Shown: in pieces, positions 14,830 through 26,622 of the stretch
Layout of the letters: each line of letters begins with the position of its first letter
Position numbering within the stretch: the stretch's first letter is position 1
NCBI GenBank assembly: GCA_029204225.1
Contig: MU832265.1
Coordinates: 1-64,000, forward strand
DNA length: 64,000 nt
Source: Diphasiastrum complanatum
Lineage: Eukaryota; Streptophyta; Lycopodiopsida; Lycopodiales; Lycopodiaceae
Direction: 5' to 3'
The notes under the pieces: generated by a model
The model's input: only the letters and a program-made list of their open reading frames with translations
Database searches by the model: none
What the model was told of the DNA's origin: nothing
Translations under genes and position numbers: made by a program

Positions 14830-16015
14830 AAGGCTTTGCATCAATCAGAAGGTGGAGTAGCTTTTTGTTTTTTCTTAGCTTTTTGGTATTTCCTTGCTTT
14901 TTCCTTCCAGGTGGTGGAATTGACCTCCAGGTTAGTGGTTTCTCTTATTTTGGTTTGATTTTAGCCTAATGATCATTATTATGGGATTTTTCTATAGAAA
15001 ATGATGGAAATTTATGGATTTCTGATAGTTTTTTGCGGTTTTTGAGCTAATATTCCAAGTTTTGGCTTGAAATGCATCAAAGCTACTATGCATGAACATT
15101 TTTCAGAGTTATACTTGATGTTTTCTACTCATTATGATTGATTCTAATAATTGCATGGGCATGATTATGGTCAAAGATAGTGATTTTTGGTCAAAATCTA
15201 GTGTTTTTGGGCTAGAAATGGGCTATATGATCCATAATTGATTGAAATCAGAACTTTTGGTGCTTGCATGTAATTGATTTATAGAGGTTTGGGTCTGATT
15301 GCACTTAATTGTGGATTTGATCCAGAAAAATGGTCAAAAAAGGGTCTTTGGACTGATTTTGGAGTGGCCAATACTTTGCATGCATGTTTTTCGAGAAGTG
15401 TAATTATGCTATCCTAAGGCTTTCATGAATTTTGGTTAGGATTGGACACCATTAAGGGTTTCAAAAAGTCAAAAAAGGATTTTGAAGGAGTCCATAAATG
15501 CAATTTTTGCATGATCTGAGCTTATAATGCTTGTTGAACCCGAGAGAAGCTTTTATGCCTCTCCAATGAACCTTAGAAGAGTGCTCGCATGTGTGAATCC
15601 TAGGTGGTAGGGTGACATGTAGCAGGTGTCTTGTAGACCTACTCTCCCTCCGTACTGTGCTTTACAGCGACCACCTATAGAGAAAGTTATGGCTATCGGA
15701 AGTTTGACAATTTTTGAACTAGTATTTGAAAAATTTCCAAATTGTTCTGATTGCATGCATGCATGGGAAACTAGCTTGTAGAGTGCTTTTCTAATGTTGA
15801 AAATGTTTGGCAAAACCTGTATGCATGTTTGGATGCATGATACAATGTGGTATAGTCGGTTGAGTCTTAAACTTAAGGACCCAACCACCACGCGAGGACT
15901 CATGAGGATGTTGCGCTAAAAAACTCTAGATTTGGTCCTCGATGCTGATTGGCCTTTTGAACAATGATTTGGTCCTTGATGAAGATGGACCCTGTTGCAC
16001 TGCTTGTGGAACTGG
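14830..16015. other. Untranslated leader-like region
   Basis: Sequence downstream of the PBS with no convincing frame. It has repeated phrases (ggtcaaaRNtagtg, gcatgcatg) typical of retroelement leaders. A minus-strand frame at 15553-15903 has no known motif. No gag was recognised before the unrelated material that begins near 16016. Confidence 0.4.
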
Positions 16016-16594
16016 CTATTGTTCTTCAACTTCTGGGGCTCCACCCTGGTCCATGCATGAATCTAACCCTATATCCATTGGTGCGTCAGTGTGGTGCGAA
16101 GGGGAGAATCGCGGCATGACCGAAACTGGGATTTGAGATCCAGCTTCCAACACCTGAGCGGTAGCTTTTTTGTGGGCATTGATGGTTGCTTTAGCCTTTG
16201 CCAACTCAATTGAAGCTGCACCTTTGAATTTGTCAAAGCGACCTTGGAATCCCTGAAGCGCCACTTTGTAGGTTTCAACTTTCTTGAACAAATACGCTAT
16301 CTTCGTCGGAGTTACCGAATGATCAAGTATTTGCGTTTGGAGATATGCATCACGCTCAAGGGTGGTCGCATCTAATTCACCTTGGAGACGTGTGCGATCT
16401 TGTTCTGCCATCTGTAATTGACCCTGTAGCAGCTGCACTTGTTGCAAGACCAAACTCTTTTGCAGATATTGCAAAAGATCAAACCATGACATTAAGGATT
16501 GTCGCATCCTCAAGCACAATGAAACGAGGAAGAAAAAGCAGCAGCACCAAGACGGAGGTTTTGACGCTGTCAAAGATTCCCAAGAGGATGACAA
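16016..16594 (-). CDS. Coiled-coil protein fragment, unrecognised
   Basis: A minus-strand frame of 192 codons. Residues from about 42 onward are rich in Gln/Glu/Lys/Leu and fit a heptad pattern (LVLQQVQLLQGQLQMAEQ, then RTRLQGELDATTLERDAYLQ), followed by a second Lys/Ala helix (IELAKAKATINAHKKATAQ) and an acidic tail. The first 40 residues, from 16594 to about 16470, are antisense to a copia gag zinc-knuckle region and are probably not real. The remainder could be the tail of a retroelement ORF, similar in style to the coiled-coil ORF at 60366-61529, but I see no direct match. Confidence 0.35.
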   Translation of the reverse strand: MSSSWESLTASKPPSWCCCFFFLVSLCLRMRQSLMSWFDLLQYLQKSLVLQQVQLLQGQLQMAEQDRTRLQGELDATTLERDAYLQTQILDHSVTPTKIAYLFKKVETYKVALQGFQGRFDKFKGAASIELAKAKATINAHKKATAQVLEAGSQIPVSVMPRFSPSHHTDAPMDIGLDSCMDQGGAPEVEEQ

Positions 16595-19500
16595 GGTGCT
16601 GATGGTACAAGACCAACCAAGTAGAGATGCCTGTCAATGTATCTTGATTCAGGTGCTTCACAACACATGACACCATGTAAGAACCTTTTCTCTACTCTCA
16701 CAACAATGGACTCAAAGTACATTTTCTTTGGCAACTCAAGCTCCCACAAAGTCGAAGGCCAAGGCATTGTCCCCGACTCCAGTTCCTTGACGGCATCACT
16801 AGACAACTAAATGATGTACTTTACGTACCCAGATTAACAAATAATTTATTATCTATTAGCAAGATCACTGATCAAGGCTATAGAGCTTTGTTTACTGTTA
16901 GCTGATGTACTATTTTTGATAGGAACTCCAATAAAATCCTCTTTGCACACAGAGAAGGAAAATTTATACATCCTGAGTCACGATTATGCACTTTCTGTGA
17001 GTAATTCTGATGCTCATGTTTGGCATCAAAGACTAGGTCACTTAAACATGCATTCAATCTTGTACATGCATCATAACAAAATGGTCAAGGATATGAATAT
17101 CAATGTTGTTTCCAAATCTAATCAGACTATTTGTAAAAATTGTCTACTAGGGAAACAACCTAGAACAAAATTTCCAAGAGGACAAGCCAGGAGAGCGAAG
17201 TCCATTCTGTCTCTGATTCATAGTGACTTATGAGGTCCCATGAGCGAACCTCCTTGGGTCAAGCTCTATATTTTATCACATTCATTGATGACTAGTCTCA
17301 GTTCACCAGAATTATGGTCATAAAGAACAAGTCAGAAGCATCCAATTGCTTCAAAGAATTCAAGCAATATGTTGAGAATCAGACTGGTCAGAGAATCAAG
17401 GCCCCGCGGTCTGGTTTAGGGAGAGAGTATTTATCAATTGACTCTAGCGGACTACCTATCATCATGTGGCATGCACCATCAGTTCACAGCCAGCTACACT
17501 CCATAGCAAAATGGTGGAGCTGAGTGAAAGAACCAAACACTATTGGAAGCTGCACGATCCATGACTGTTACCGCTCAATTACCCAAGAATTTTTGGGTTG
17601 AAGCATTTTCTATAGCTTGCTATTTGCAAAATTATTCCAACACGAAGACAATCGACTCCAAGACACCCTTTGAAGTCTACTACGGCTAAAAACCAAGTCT
17701 GAAACATTTACGTATATTCGGATGTCTCTGTTATGCTCAAATTCTGTTTAATCTGAGGAAGAATCTAGACCCAGTAAGCTGTAAGTGCATCTTTATCGGC
17801 TATTCAATGTCACACAAGGCTTATCACGTTTATGATATTGAGATAGGTCAGATTTCAGTCAGCCGCAACATTGTCTTTCTTGAAGACAAATTCCATGATT
17901 TTAAGCAGAAGCAGCCAATGAAGGAGTCTATCAGAGCCGATCCATTCTCCATCGATAGACATTGACCTACAAATGTTCCAATGCAAGAGTTTGTCTCAAC
18001 AGCTCCAGTCATCATCGATGGGCCTAGACCCACGACTGTTCAACCACAAGTTGAAGCTATCCCAGTCATTCACCCAGGAGAAACATCCACTCAAGCACCT
18101 GTAGTTAGAAGGTCTACGAGACAACGAAAGCAACCTGATCGTTTTACCCCTCAAGCATTCATCAGTCATGATGAACCTGCCACTGTTGCAGAAGCACTAT
18201 CAATGCCCAATGCAGATGAATGGAAAGCTGCCATGGATGCTGAGTACCATTCCTTGATGAAGAACAAGACCTGGAGTCTTGTCAATCCTCTTGCAGGTAT
18301 AAAACCTATTGACTCTAAATGGATCTTCAAGCTAAAGCATTATCCAAATGGAAAGCTCAACTAGTGGTTAAAGGATTTGAGCAAGTTTATGAAATAGATT
18401 ACACTAACACCTTCAGTCCAGTGGTAAAGCATCAGTCTATTCGCACCTTGCTGGCTATAGCTGTTACTGAGGATCTGGACATTCACCAAATGGACGTCCA
18501 GACAACATTCCTTCACGGATATATACAAGAAGACATATTCATTTATCAGCCAAAAGGTTACGTCCTTCAAGGCCAACAACATTTGGTATGTAAATTGCAC
18601 AAACATTGTATGGCCTCAAGCAAGCTCCCCGAGCTTGGTATGAAAGAATCACCACTTCTTGCTGCAGCATAATTTCACTTCTTGCTCTGGAGACTCTAAT
18701 GTGTATCTCAAACGAAAGGATTCAAGCTATGTTATAATAGCATTATACGTCAATCATTCCTTAATTATCAGAAATTCAAATCAGTTATTACAGGAAATCA
18801 AATCTCTGTTTTCATCAGAATTTGAGATGACTGATTTAGGCCCAGTTCATTACCTTCTTAGTATGGGGATCAACAGAGATCACGCAAGCAGAAGGATCAC
18901 TATAAGCCAAGAGTCCTATATAACCAATGTGCTTCACAGATATGGCATGGAGGACTGCAAATCGATAGACACACCCATGGATCTAGGATCCAAGCTATCC
19001 CAGAACTCAAGCAGATCAGCAAGAAATGTGCAGGTATCCTCATCAATCTGTCATAGGATCTATAATGTATTCTATGGTCTGCACACGACCTGATCTAGCA
19101 TATGCAGTGAGCACATTATCTCAGTATATGTCCAATTCAGGCCTACAACATTGGAAGGCTCTACAAAGAGTACTGAAGTACATTCAAGCTACGAAGCACT
19201 ATGCTTTGAGCTATAATGGTAATACAGAAGTTGCACTCATTTTAGTCACCTATTCAGATTTAGATTGGGCAAGAGATGTGGATACCAGATAATCCACATC
19301 AGGTTAAGTTTGTTTCCTTGTAGGAGGACCCATTTCATGGAACAACTGAATGCAGAAATGCATTTCGTTGTCCTCTACAAAATCCGAATATGTTGCAGCT
19401 ACATCAGCAGTGAAGGAGATAATTTGGCTCAGAAGGCTACTACAGGATCTGCAATTCCCACAGATTGGTCCAACCATACTCCAATTCGATAATCAGAGCT

Positions 19501-19718
19501 GCATAGTCCTATCTCTGAACCCACGAGCTCATAATATAACTAAGCATATAGAAGTTCAGTTCCATTTTCTTAGAGAGAAAGTTCAGAATAAAGATGTTGT
19601 ACTAAGTTACTATCATACAGACAGTATGTTGGCTGGTATTTTGACAAAGCCATTGTCTAGAGATAAACATTCTACTTTAGTAGATATGATAAATCTCAAT
19701 TACAGTTCAAATTCGTAG
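16480..19718 (+). pseudogene. Decayed Ty1/copia element, gag end to RNase H
   Basis: Plus-strand domains in order, in several frames: a gag zinc-knuckle remnant (HDIKDC, 16485), protease LDSGASQHMT with a frame break (16645), LNDVLYVPRLTNNLLSISK (16811), VWHQRLGHLN plus CKNCLLGK (17010-17150), an integrase core with stops inside the catalytic motifs, SRNIVFLED (17862), and an RT start with SKWIFKLKHYPNGK (18316). RT palm DIHQMDVQTTFLHGYIQEDI (18478) follows. The catalytic YVDD has become YVNH (18747). RNase H segments run to TKPLSRDKHSTLVDM (19648). More than six stops or shifts make it non-functional. A polypurine tract and LTR follow. Confidence 0.9.
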
Positions 19719-19737
19719 CAATAAGCTTAAGGGGGAG

Positions 19738-20845
19738 TGTTGGAATTTAATCTAACTCCTACTCTTCCTAACTGCCCTCCTTCTCTCAAATTTACTCTCT
19801 CAGATGAAACATGTAGAAAATGAACTATTTTTCAACAGTCTGCATATTTGAACTGTTTGTTGCAACAGTCTGTATTTTTCTTCGCAATTTTTGACAGGCG
19901 AAAAACACAACACCCGACATTGTCGCCTTTCCACCTTCGGGCCATGCTGAGCAACTAAGTGTTTTACGACACTTGTGCTAACTCGGTTCTTTGGCCATTT
20001 TAGACACTTCCAGAAATGTGACACTGCTTCGCATAAAATGCAAAAAATGCGACACTGCATTTTTACATGCAATTCCTGACAGGCGACAAAAGCAAAAAAT
20101 GTGACATTGCATTTTTACATGCAATTCCCGATAGACGACAAAAGCGAAAAATGTGACACTGCATTTTTACACCGAATTCCACACAGGCAAAAAATGCAAC
20201 ACTACAGTTTTACACGAAATCCCACACAGGCGAAAAATACGACACTCTGCAAAAATACACAGGACTCCAAGTACAGACTGTCTACATCTTCACGTTCCAG
20301 TAATAACTGTTCTAATTAGTCAGTTAATCAGTTGTTAAGCGATCTTGTAAATGCAAAGATAGAATAATACAAGATCTTCCAGTTGCTATATATATATATA
20401 TATGTAAATGAGTGATTGAAGAGCAGATGCATGTGGATACTCCAACAAAGATCAAACGACCAGAACAAGTCTTCTAGTAGCTGACTCCTCAGAGTTAGTG
20501 ATTATATATATAGAGAGAAATATTCAGAACTTTAGCAATTGATTTGAGTCTGTAAGTAGGATCACGCACTTATTAGTGCAAATGTATTGTGATCTGATTG
20601 TTGTGTTACAACATTATTATACGGATTCGCTACTGTTCTACATCTTTGTATTCTTGTTGAATGAAATTAACTCTCACTCCTCTTACGCAAACATCATTGT
20701 AAGAAAATGTATGGTTGTCTCTGATGTCTTTAACTGCAATCTAAGACTCCTACGCTGATAATTTTATTCAACACAAAAGAACAGCTCACAATATTTGTTC
20801 TCTAAGGAATTTGAGGTCCTTTAATACGAAATTTGTTTTTTATCA
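19738..20845 (+). repeat. Copia 3' LTR, about 1.1 kb
   Basis: It starts TGTTGGAATTTAATC straight after the AAGGGGGAG polypurine tract (19728-19737). The second half is shared with 2735-3490. The end is placed at TTTTTATCA (20845), before a conserved GTTGGCATCAACA that may be a degenerate PBS or part of the LTR. It contains a 51-bp minisatellite and a short TA tract. Confidence 0.7.
20035..20250 (+). repeat. LTR minisatellite, about 51-bp units, four copies
   Basis: Units share the pattern AAAAATGYGACACTGCATTT, TTACATGCAATTCC and ACAGGCGACAAAAG. Copies begin near 20045, 20096, 20148 and 20198 and decay towards the 3' side. A related sequence style (ACACGACACTGTGGTTTTAC) appears once in the copia LTR at 57034, so the LTR families are related. 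Confidence 0.8.
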
Positions 20846-20858
20846 GTTGGCATCAACA

Positions 20859-22900
20859 TCTAAGCCAACACTCAGGTAGTGAGATCATGGGGAAGCCTCG
20901 AGAGAGTCACTCAGAGCCATATACCTCAGTACGATCAAGGAGATAGTGGTCCTGGGATCCCATGAGCAGCGAAGCTTGCGTTGGCATGGTGTCGGGTGGC
21001 ACATAGCCAAGGAGAGCAAGCATATGCTAGAATCCAGGTGGAACAGGTGTTGCTTTGGAGTTCGGCTTGTCTAGCAGGATGGTGACCAGAATCGGAGACA
21101 TTAGGTGAGCATTGTATGTTGATGATGAGTCCATTGGGGTGGCACTCAAGAAGATGCTACAGTTGCTCAGGTATGACATGTCATTTGATGTATGGATGAT
21201 GATCTTCAGCTGGTGCAACATGTGGTGACCTAGGAACGGGTCATGCCTATAGGTGGCATGGAGTGTATTACAGAGTGATGCAGATCCAACATGTCCATGG
21301 TTGTGAGCTAGCAGGGATGGAGATGGTTGCTCAAGGAGTGACAGCCAATACGAGCGATCAGGTGAGCTCCATGGTTATATGCACAATGATCTCCAGGTTG
21401 GCGTCACATGTTATTTCTATCCATCATCTTTTGGTAAGCAGGATGGTTAGATTCAATTGGAGTCTAGTTGCACTATAGGTGGACAGATTCTTGGGGAGCT
21501 ATTAGCGGGTAATGGATACTTGGTGATCAGATGGTACAAGGTACAAGGTTCTGGAGCTATTCTACTTGATATGCTATGGATCATGGGTGAGTTGTTCATC
21601 ACGATAGTGGATCTAGTTTGCATTTGCTTTGGTTTGGATTGACATGATGGATGTGTTGGTGAGATAGGCTCCTTGGTGGGAGGCCTATATACTAGTCAAA
21701 TCAGAGTTGGCAACATCAAGCATGGGAAGTTGAGCCCCTACATGGGATGTAGGAGAGGAATCATCATCAGTATTTTTGGGAGATGGGCAAGCTACTCAGA
21801 TATAGCCTATGGTGAGGTTTGTGCACATTCATTCATTGAGTCCTTGGTAGACTCTTGTGCTTGGAGCATGGGAAATGGATGAGAATTAGCTTTCAGGACT
21901 TATTGGATAGTTGGATATTCTTGGACATGAGGGCATCTTGTTACAGGTGTGGGCCATGGTTGGAGACCTGATTTGGTGACTAGTGGTGTAGCAGCGGATG
22001 TGACAAGTGGCACAGGTGTTGGTATGACAGGATACCACTTATGGGCAGGCCTTGGTTATGTATTTGACGCTTTATCATTCGTGTTGGTTTGCATGAGTGT
22101 GTGTGGGCTTGCATGTTACCTTGTCACGGGAGGCTAGATCTGATTCGGAGTTGTATGTGGTTGTGCATTTGCTACGTTAGAAATAAAGTAATCATTTGAT
22201 GCTCTTTGACTTGTCATATGTCTACTAGCTGTTTATCCGGTGAGGGTATAGTCTTATGGTGGCAGTAAGATTTCCTCAGGTTGAGTCTCAGTCGCTCATT
22301 TATGTCAGCTTTATAGGTTTGTGCTTGTAAGTGCCTGATAGGATGTCAGCCTAGCTAGATGGAGGATGTAAGTCTCATGGTGGCAGTGGGATTTCCTCAG
22401 TTTGAGCCATGTCGCTCATGTGGTCCACTTGTGTTCAAGTTGGATTGGAGACGAGTCAGTTGGTCGAGAGTATGGTAGACTCTCTGTATGAGCATTGTGT
22501 CTACATTATACTTTGTGAGTCAAACCTGGTGGTTTGTTGGTATGCTTGAGTGTGAGTCAAGTATAGGGTAGTTGTGATATGCATAACATCTTTTGGACAC
22601 TCCAGACGCTGCTGCAATATATTTTCTTTATCCCTATCACATTTGAGCTTAAAAAAGAGAGTTAGAAATCAGGCTATGATCTGATTCATTAGTATAAGCT
22701 CTAAATGTGATGATGTAATTATTGTACAATTTATTTGGTTTACAATATATGATTGTGGTTCGCCAGTCTCCTCGTGTGAGTATGGCTAAGTCACCTTGAA
22801 TTTGGCCCCGTTTTGATCAACTTTCATTAAAAATTTGCCCCAAAAGAGAGGTGTGTGTGATAGTTCCCCTCCACTTATAAAATCATTTGATCAGACTTAG
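20859..22900. other. G-rich unassigned DNA
   Basis: About 2 kb, rich in GGTG/GATGG words on the plus strand, with many short chance frames and no recognisable protein. An imperfect duplication of about 60 bp (TATGGTGGCAGTRRGATTTC) lies at 22255 and 22377. It follows the copia LTR and may be retroelement leader DNA, but nothing proves it. Confidence 0.4.
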
Positions 22901-23550
22901 AGTAGAGTTCTTCGGACAAAAAGCCTTTCCAACACTTTGCTTTCCATTTGCTAGGATTATGGCTCGATCCAACTTGTTGCCAATCTTTGAAGAGGATCCT
23001 AGTCTTTCGCCTTTGAGGAAAAAACCCAACTGATACTGGATATCACCCATGCTCAATGAGTTTCAGTTCCGAAGGTGGCCGTCCCAAAATGAAGACCAAC
23101 TGCTCCATAGAAGATCTCCCCTGAAATTGCCCTTTCCAACTTTTGACTTTCTACTTGCGTTTGGTGGGCGTTCTCGCAAATGAAACTAACCCAAGAAATA
23201 GGCTAGCCATCCATCCTTTGCAAACATTGAGTCGTTTCGTTGCCGTTCACGTGCGAGTACTTGAACTGCAAATCCGCCCCACAGATTCTGTAGTCCTCTT
23301 TGGTTGATGGTATTAGCCTTCAAAAGAAAGGTTCCTTCTCAAGCCATCAGCTCCTTGTATCGCAAGCAATCATGCAAACCAGACAAAGCACGAGTACTAA
23401 GACTCACCACGAATACATACAAGTAAGACACTCAGGCAGGTTTACTAACAAGTAACAAAGACAAGGTCCCCCTTTGAGATGGTCCTGCCAACAGACCTTT
23501 GCCTGGCCGCGCCCATACAAATCGATCACAGAATCAACCCACATAGGACA
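22901..23550. other. Unassigned DNA before the tandem array
   Basis: No motif recognised on either strand. It probably belongs to the interior of the minus-strand LTR element whose PBS is at 24414-24426, because the tandem array between them is continuous with that leader. Confidence 0.35.
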
Positions 23551-23553
23551 CCC

Positions 23554-24160
23554 CTCCAACTATTTGTGCTTTCACCATTAAGCAGCACATTGCCTCAGTC
23601 ACGCCCCACCACTTTTTGGTCGATAGCCCTTATAGCTAAACGATCGGCAACTATCCTTGAATATACCACACCCGTGGACGCACTCGTGCTTTCACCGTTA
23701 GGCAACACATTGCCTCAGTAACGCCCCCACCAAATCTAGTCGATAGCCCTTATAGCTAAACGAACGGCAGCATACCCCCCCAATCGTGGACGCACCCATG
23801 CTTTCACCGTTAGGCAGCACATTGCCTCAGTAACGCCCCCACCAAATTTGGTCGATAGCCCTTATAGCTAAACGAATGGCAGCTATCCTTGAATATACCG
23901 CCCCCGTGGACGCACCCGTGCTTTCACAGTTAGGCAGCACATTGCCTCAGTAACGCCCCCACCAAATTTAGTAGATAGCCCTTATAGCTAAACGATCGGC
24001 AGCATACCACCCAAATCGTGGACGCACCCGTGCTTTCACCGTTAGGCAGCACATTGCCTTAGTAACGCCCCCATCAAATTTGGTACATAGCCCTTATAGA
24101 TAAACGAACGGTGGCTACTGCGAATATGTCACCCCGCACCCCACAAGGCACAGACCGTGC
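23554..24160. repeat. Tandem array with alternating 120- and 112-bp units
   Basis: The landmark GTGCTTTCACC (variant ATGCTTTCACC) occurs at 23566, 23686, 23798, 23918 and 24030, with a diverged copy at 24157. Spacings are 120, 112, 120, 112 and 127 bp. The long units end CTATCCTTGAATATACC and the short units end CATACCACCCAAATC, so the real period is a 232-bp dimer. Each unit has GGCAGCACATTGCCTCAGTA and GATAGCCCTTATAGCTAAAC. More degenerate pieces continue to about 24330. Confidence 0.92.
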
Positions 24161-24413
24161 TTACACCAACCTAATGGCAGCACATTGCCTCATCTGTCCT
24201 ACGTGCAGACGGCGCCAGGCCTGAACCGCGGAAACTGACCGTGCTTACACCTCAAGGGCAGCACTTTGACTCATCAAGCCCCCGTCCTGCCAACCACCCT
24301 GACCGTGGACGCACCCGTGCTTACACTGTGGGCAGCACCTTGCACAACAGTTGTCTTGATGAACCCCAAACCGTGGCCATTTCCGTGAGATCCGCATAGC
24401 TGACCGGCCAGTC

Positions 24414-24426
24414 GGCTCTGATACCA
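24414..24426 (-). other. Primer binding site, tRNA-Met type, next to LTR A
   Basis: Minus strand TGGTATCAGAGCC, two bases inside the end of LTR A (24429). Confidence 0.85.
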
Positions 24427-24428
24427 CA

Positions 24429-25070
24429 TGTAGCGCAGGCATCCCAAAGGCAACTGGGAACCACGACTTAGCTTCCCAGCCTTCAACTCTTGCCATCGAA
24501 ACCCACTTGACATACAAGTAGCCAACTCGCCAACAACGATCAGACTTTACCAACTTGAAGTTCCGAAAACCAACATTGAGATCCAACCTGGCGCCATGCC
24601 AGATCGGTTGTCCCAATGAGGGTGACTTCCCTCCAAGCAAGCCGCCCGACATACATCAAACTTAACCAACTCGAAGCTTCGTTACAAACGAGTAACATCC
24701 ATTCCAAGCAAGCGGTCTGACTTTTATCAGACTTAACCAACTGAAAGCTTCGTCACGAGCGCTGGAAGCCAACCTGGCGCAATGCCAGACTGGATAGCCA
24801 TAAACAGGTAACTTCCACCCAAGCAAGCCATCCAACTCAGCCGACAAGTTAGAGCCCATTCCGCAAGAGCTTAACCCATTCACGTTCATGCAAGGAACAC
24901 TCAGAACCACAAGCCGCGACAGATATGGAAACAACCAGTTCCTGGACCAAATGGTCCCGACAGCATACCGCTGGCGCCACAGTCCGAATGGTCCCGACGG
25001 CATACCGCTGGCATCCCGGGATACGACCCTCAACTATGTGCCAACTTAAAAATTTTGAAGCGGCCTTACA
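24429..25070 (-). repeat. LTR A, 642 bp
   Basis: On the minus strand it runs from TGTAAGGCCGCTTCAAA to GCCTGCGCTACA and is followed by a PBS. It matches LTR B (25701-26342) along its whole length, with exactly the same length and only scattered differences. Reading frames on the minus strand here (for example 24245-24652) fall inside non-coding LTR sequence. Confidence 0.88.
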
Positions 25071-25072
25071 AC

Positions 25073-25559
25073 TGGTGCTTTTACCGAACACTGAAACCCA
25101 GAAGGTAATCAGAGTCAGTTTGAGGAAAATCCCACTTTATTGATAAATCTGAGAAGGTTACATTTCAAGTGTGTGACCGACCCTAGTCTCCGGGGCGCTA
25201 GCATGCCAAGGCGAGAGCCATGACAACATTCCAACAAAGGAGGCTGAGACTTGGTTGGAGCTCGCCCTGAGTCGCAACCCGCACTCCCCTATAGTATTAG
25301 TGTGATTCGGCACCCCCCCCCCCTCATACCAAGCACTCTACCCAAGCTGGTAAAGCACATTTTTCTCTCTCTAGGATTTTCTCTTTCTAGAAAGTCATTT
25401 TATCTCTCTAGATTTTTATTGATCCCCAGGCTTCCTTTAATCATGCCTAGATCGTGTGAGGTGACTGCACATCGATCTGAGCTCTCTGGACTCCGCTAGA
25501 ACCGATCAAAGATTTTCAGCCATAGGAACTTGGCGCTGGCTGGATTCTGGTCACAGTGG
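25073..25559 (-). repeat. Dispersed LTR-like segment S, copy 2
   Basis: Inverted copy of 8227-8707, 487 bp, with the same AATAAA-bearing 3' end. It ends two bases from the start of LTR A. A run of 12 or so C residues near 25312 replaces the G run of copy 1 (8461-8468). Confidence 0.8.
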
Positions 25560-25620
25560 CGCCGAGAGCAACAGGGGCGCTGCTGGCGCCGGGGACATAG
25601 CTGGCGCCAGTGGCGCCGGA
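25556..25620. repeat. TGGCGCC-rich minisatellite
   Basis: Four copies of TGGCGCC in 65 bp (GTGGCGCCGAGAG, CTGGCGCCGGGG, CTGGCGCCAG, TGGCGCCGGA). The same motif dominates 42190-42430. Confidence 0.7.
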
Positions 25621-25685
25621 AGTAAAGCTTGTAAAGGTAGCTTTACAACAATTTCCATGAGATCCGCATAGCTGACCGGCGAGTC

Positions 25686-25698
25686 GGCTCTGATACCA
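25686..25698 (-). other. Primer binding site, tRNA-Met type, next to LTR B
   Basis: Minus strand TGGTATCAGAGCC, two bases inside LTR B. About 30 bp past the PBS is shared with the PBS of LTR A. Confidence 0.85.
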
Positions 25699-25700
25699 CA

Positions 25701-26342
25701 TGTAGCGCAGGCATCCCAAAGGGAGCCGGGAACCACGACTTAGCTTCCCAGCCTTCAACTCTTGCCATCCAAACCCACTTGACATACAAGCAGCCAACTC
25801 GCCAACAACGATCAAACTTAACTAACTTGAAGTTCTGAAAACCAACATTGAGATCCAACCTGGCGCCATGCCAGATCGGGGGTCCCGATGTGGGTGACTT
25901 CCCTCCAAGCAAGCCGCCCGACATACATCAAACTTAATCAACTCGAAGCTTCGTTACAAACGAGTAACATCCATTCCAAGCAAGCGGTCTGACTTACATC
26001 AGACTTAACCAACTGAAAGCTTCGTCACGAGTGCTGGAAGCCAACCTGGCGCCACGCCAAACTCGACAGCCATAAACAAGTAACTTCCACCCAAGCAAGC
26101 CATCCAACTCAGCCGACAGGTTAGAGCCTGTTCCCCAAGAGATTAACTCATTCACGTTCATGCAAGGAACACTGAGAACCACAAGCCGCGACAGATATGG
26201 AGACAACCAGTTCCTGGACCAAATGGTCCCGACAGCATACCGCTGGCACCACGGACCGAATGGTCTCGACGACATACCGCTGGCGTCCCGGGATACGACC
26301 CTCAGCTATGTGCCAACTTAAAAATTTTGAAGTGGCCTTACA
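25701..26342 (-). repeat. LTR B, 642 bp
   Basis: Full-length copy of LTR A in the same orientation. Only about 0.6 kb separates the pair, and both have their own PBS. That does not fit a simple LTR-interior-LTR element (see findings). Confidence 0.88.
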
Positions 26343-26442
26343 ACCTCCAAAACTCGCTTAGAAATCAATGCTTGGAGCAAGCAAAACTTGCTATCTTGGT
26401 AATGTGAATTGAATTCAACTTTGCCTCTGGTTTTAGACACCT

Positions 26443-26584
26443 AAACACCTTGCATCTAACCCAATCTTCCATGCAAGATCTAAGCACATTGAGATATGCC
26501 ATCACTTTGTGAGAGAAATGGTGCAAGCCAAGGAGATTGCTTTGGAGCATGTTCCAAGCAATGAATGTGTAGCTGATCTACTTA
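26443..26584 (+). pseudogene. Copia RNase H fragment, copy of 11551-11696
   Basis: Almost base-for-base the same as the end of the copia pol at 11551-11696, encoding ARSKHIEICHHFVREMVQAK and EIALEHVPSNECVADLL. It stops before the TKPL motif and is followed by an inverted LTR of the same family. It is a fragment of a second copy of that family. Confidence 0.9.
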
Positions 26585-26622
26585 ATGTAAAAATTATAGC
26601 AAATAAGGATCCTAAAACACTT

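Noticed and set aside
15840-15900. tRNA-like start GTGGTATAGTCGGTTGAGTC
   Set aside because: A-box-like only; no B-box within tRNA distance and no cloverleaf pairing.
20846-20858. PBS-like GTTGGCATCAACA after the copia LTR
   Set aside because: Differs at several places from TGGTATCAGAGC, and no gag or pol follows. It is kept only as a possible degenerate PBS or LTR end.
23554-24160. Possible CRISPR-like array
   Set aside because: Units are 112-120 bp without a short conserved repeat/unique spacer pattern, and the window is plant nuclear DNA.
24245-25091. Minus-strand frames such as the 135-codon one at 24245-24652 and its twin at 25643-25924
   Set aside because: They lie in the duplicated LTRs A and B and cross the PBS, so they are non-coding LTR sequence.
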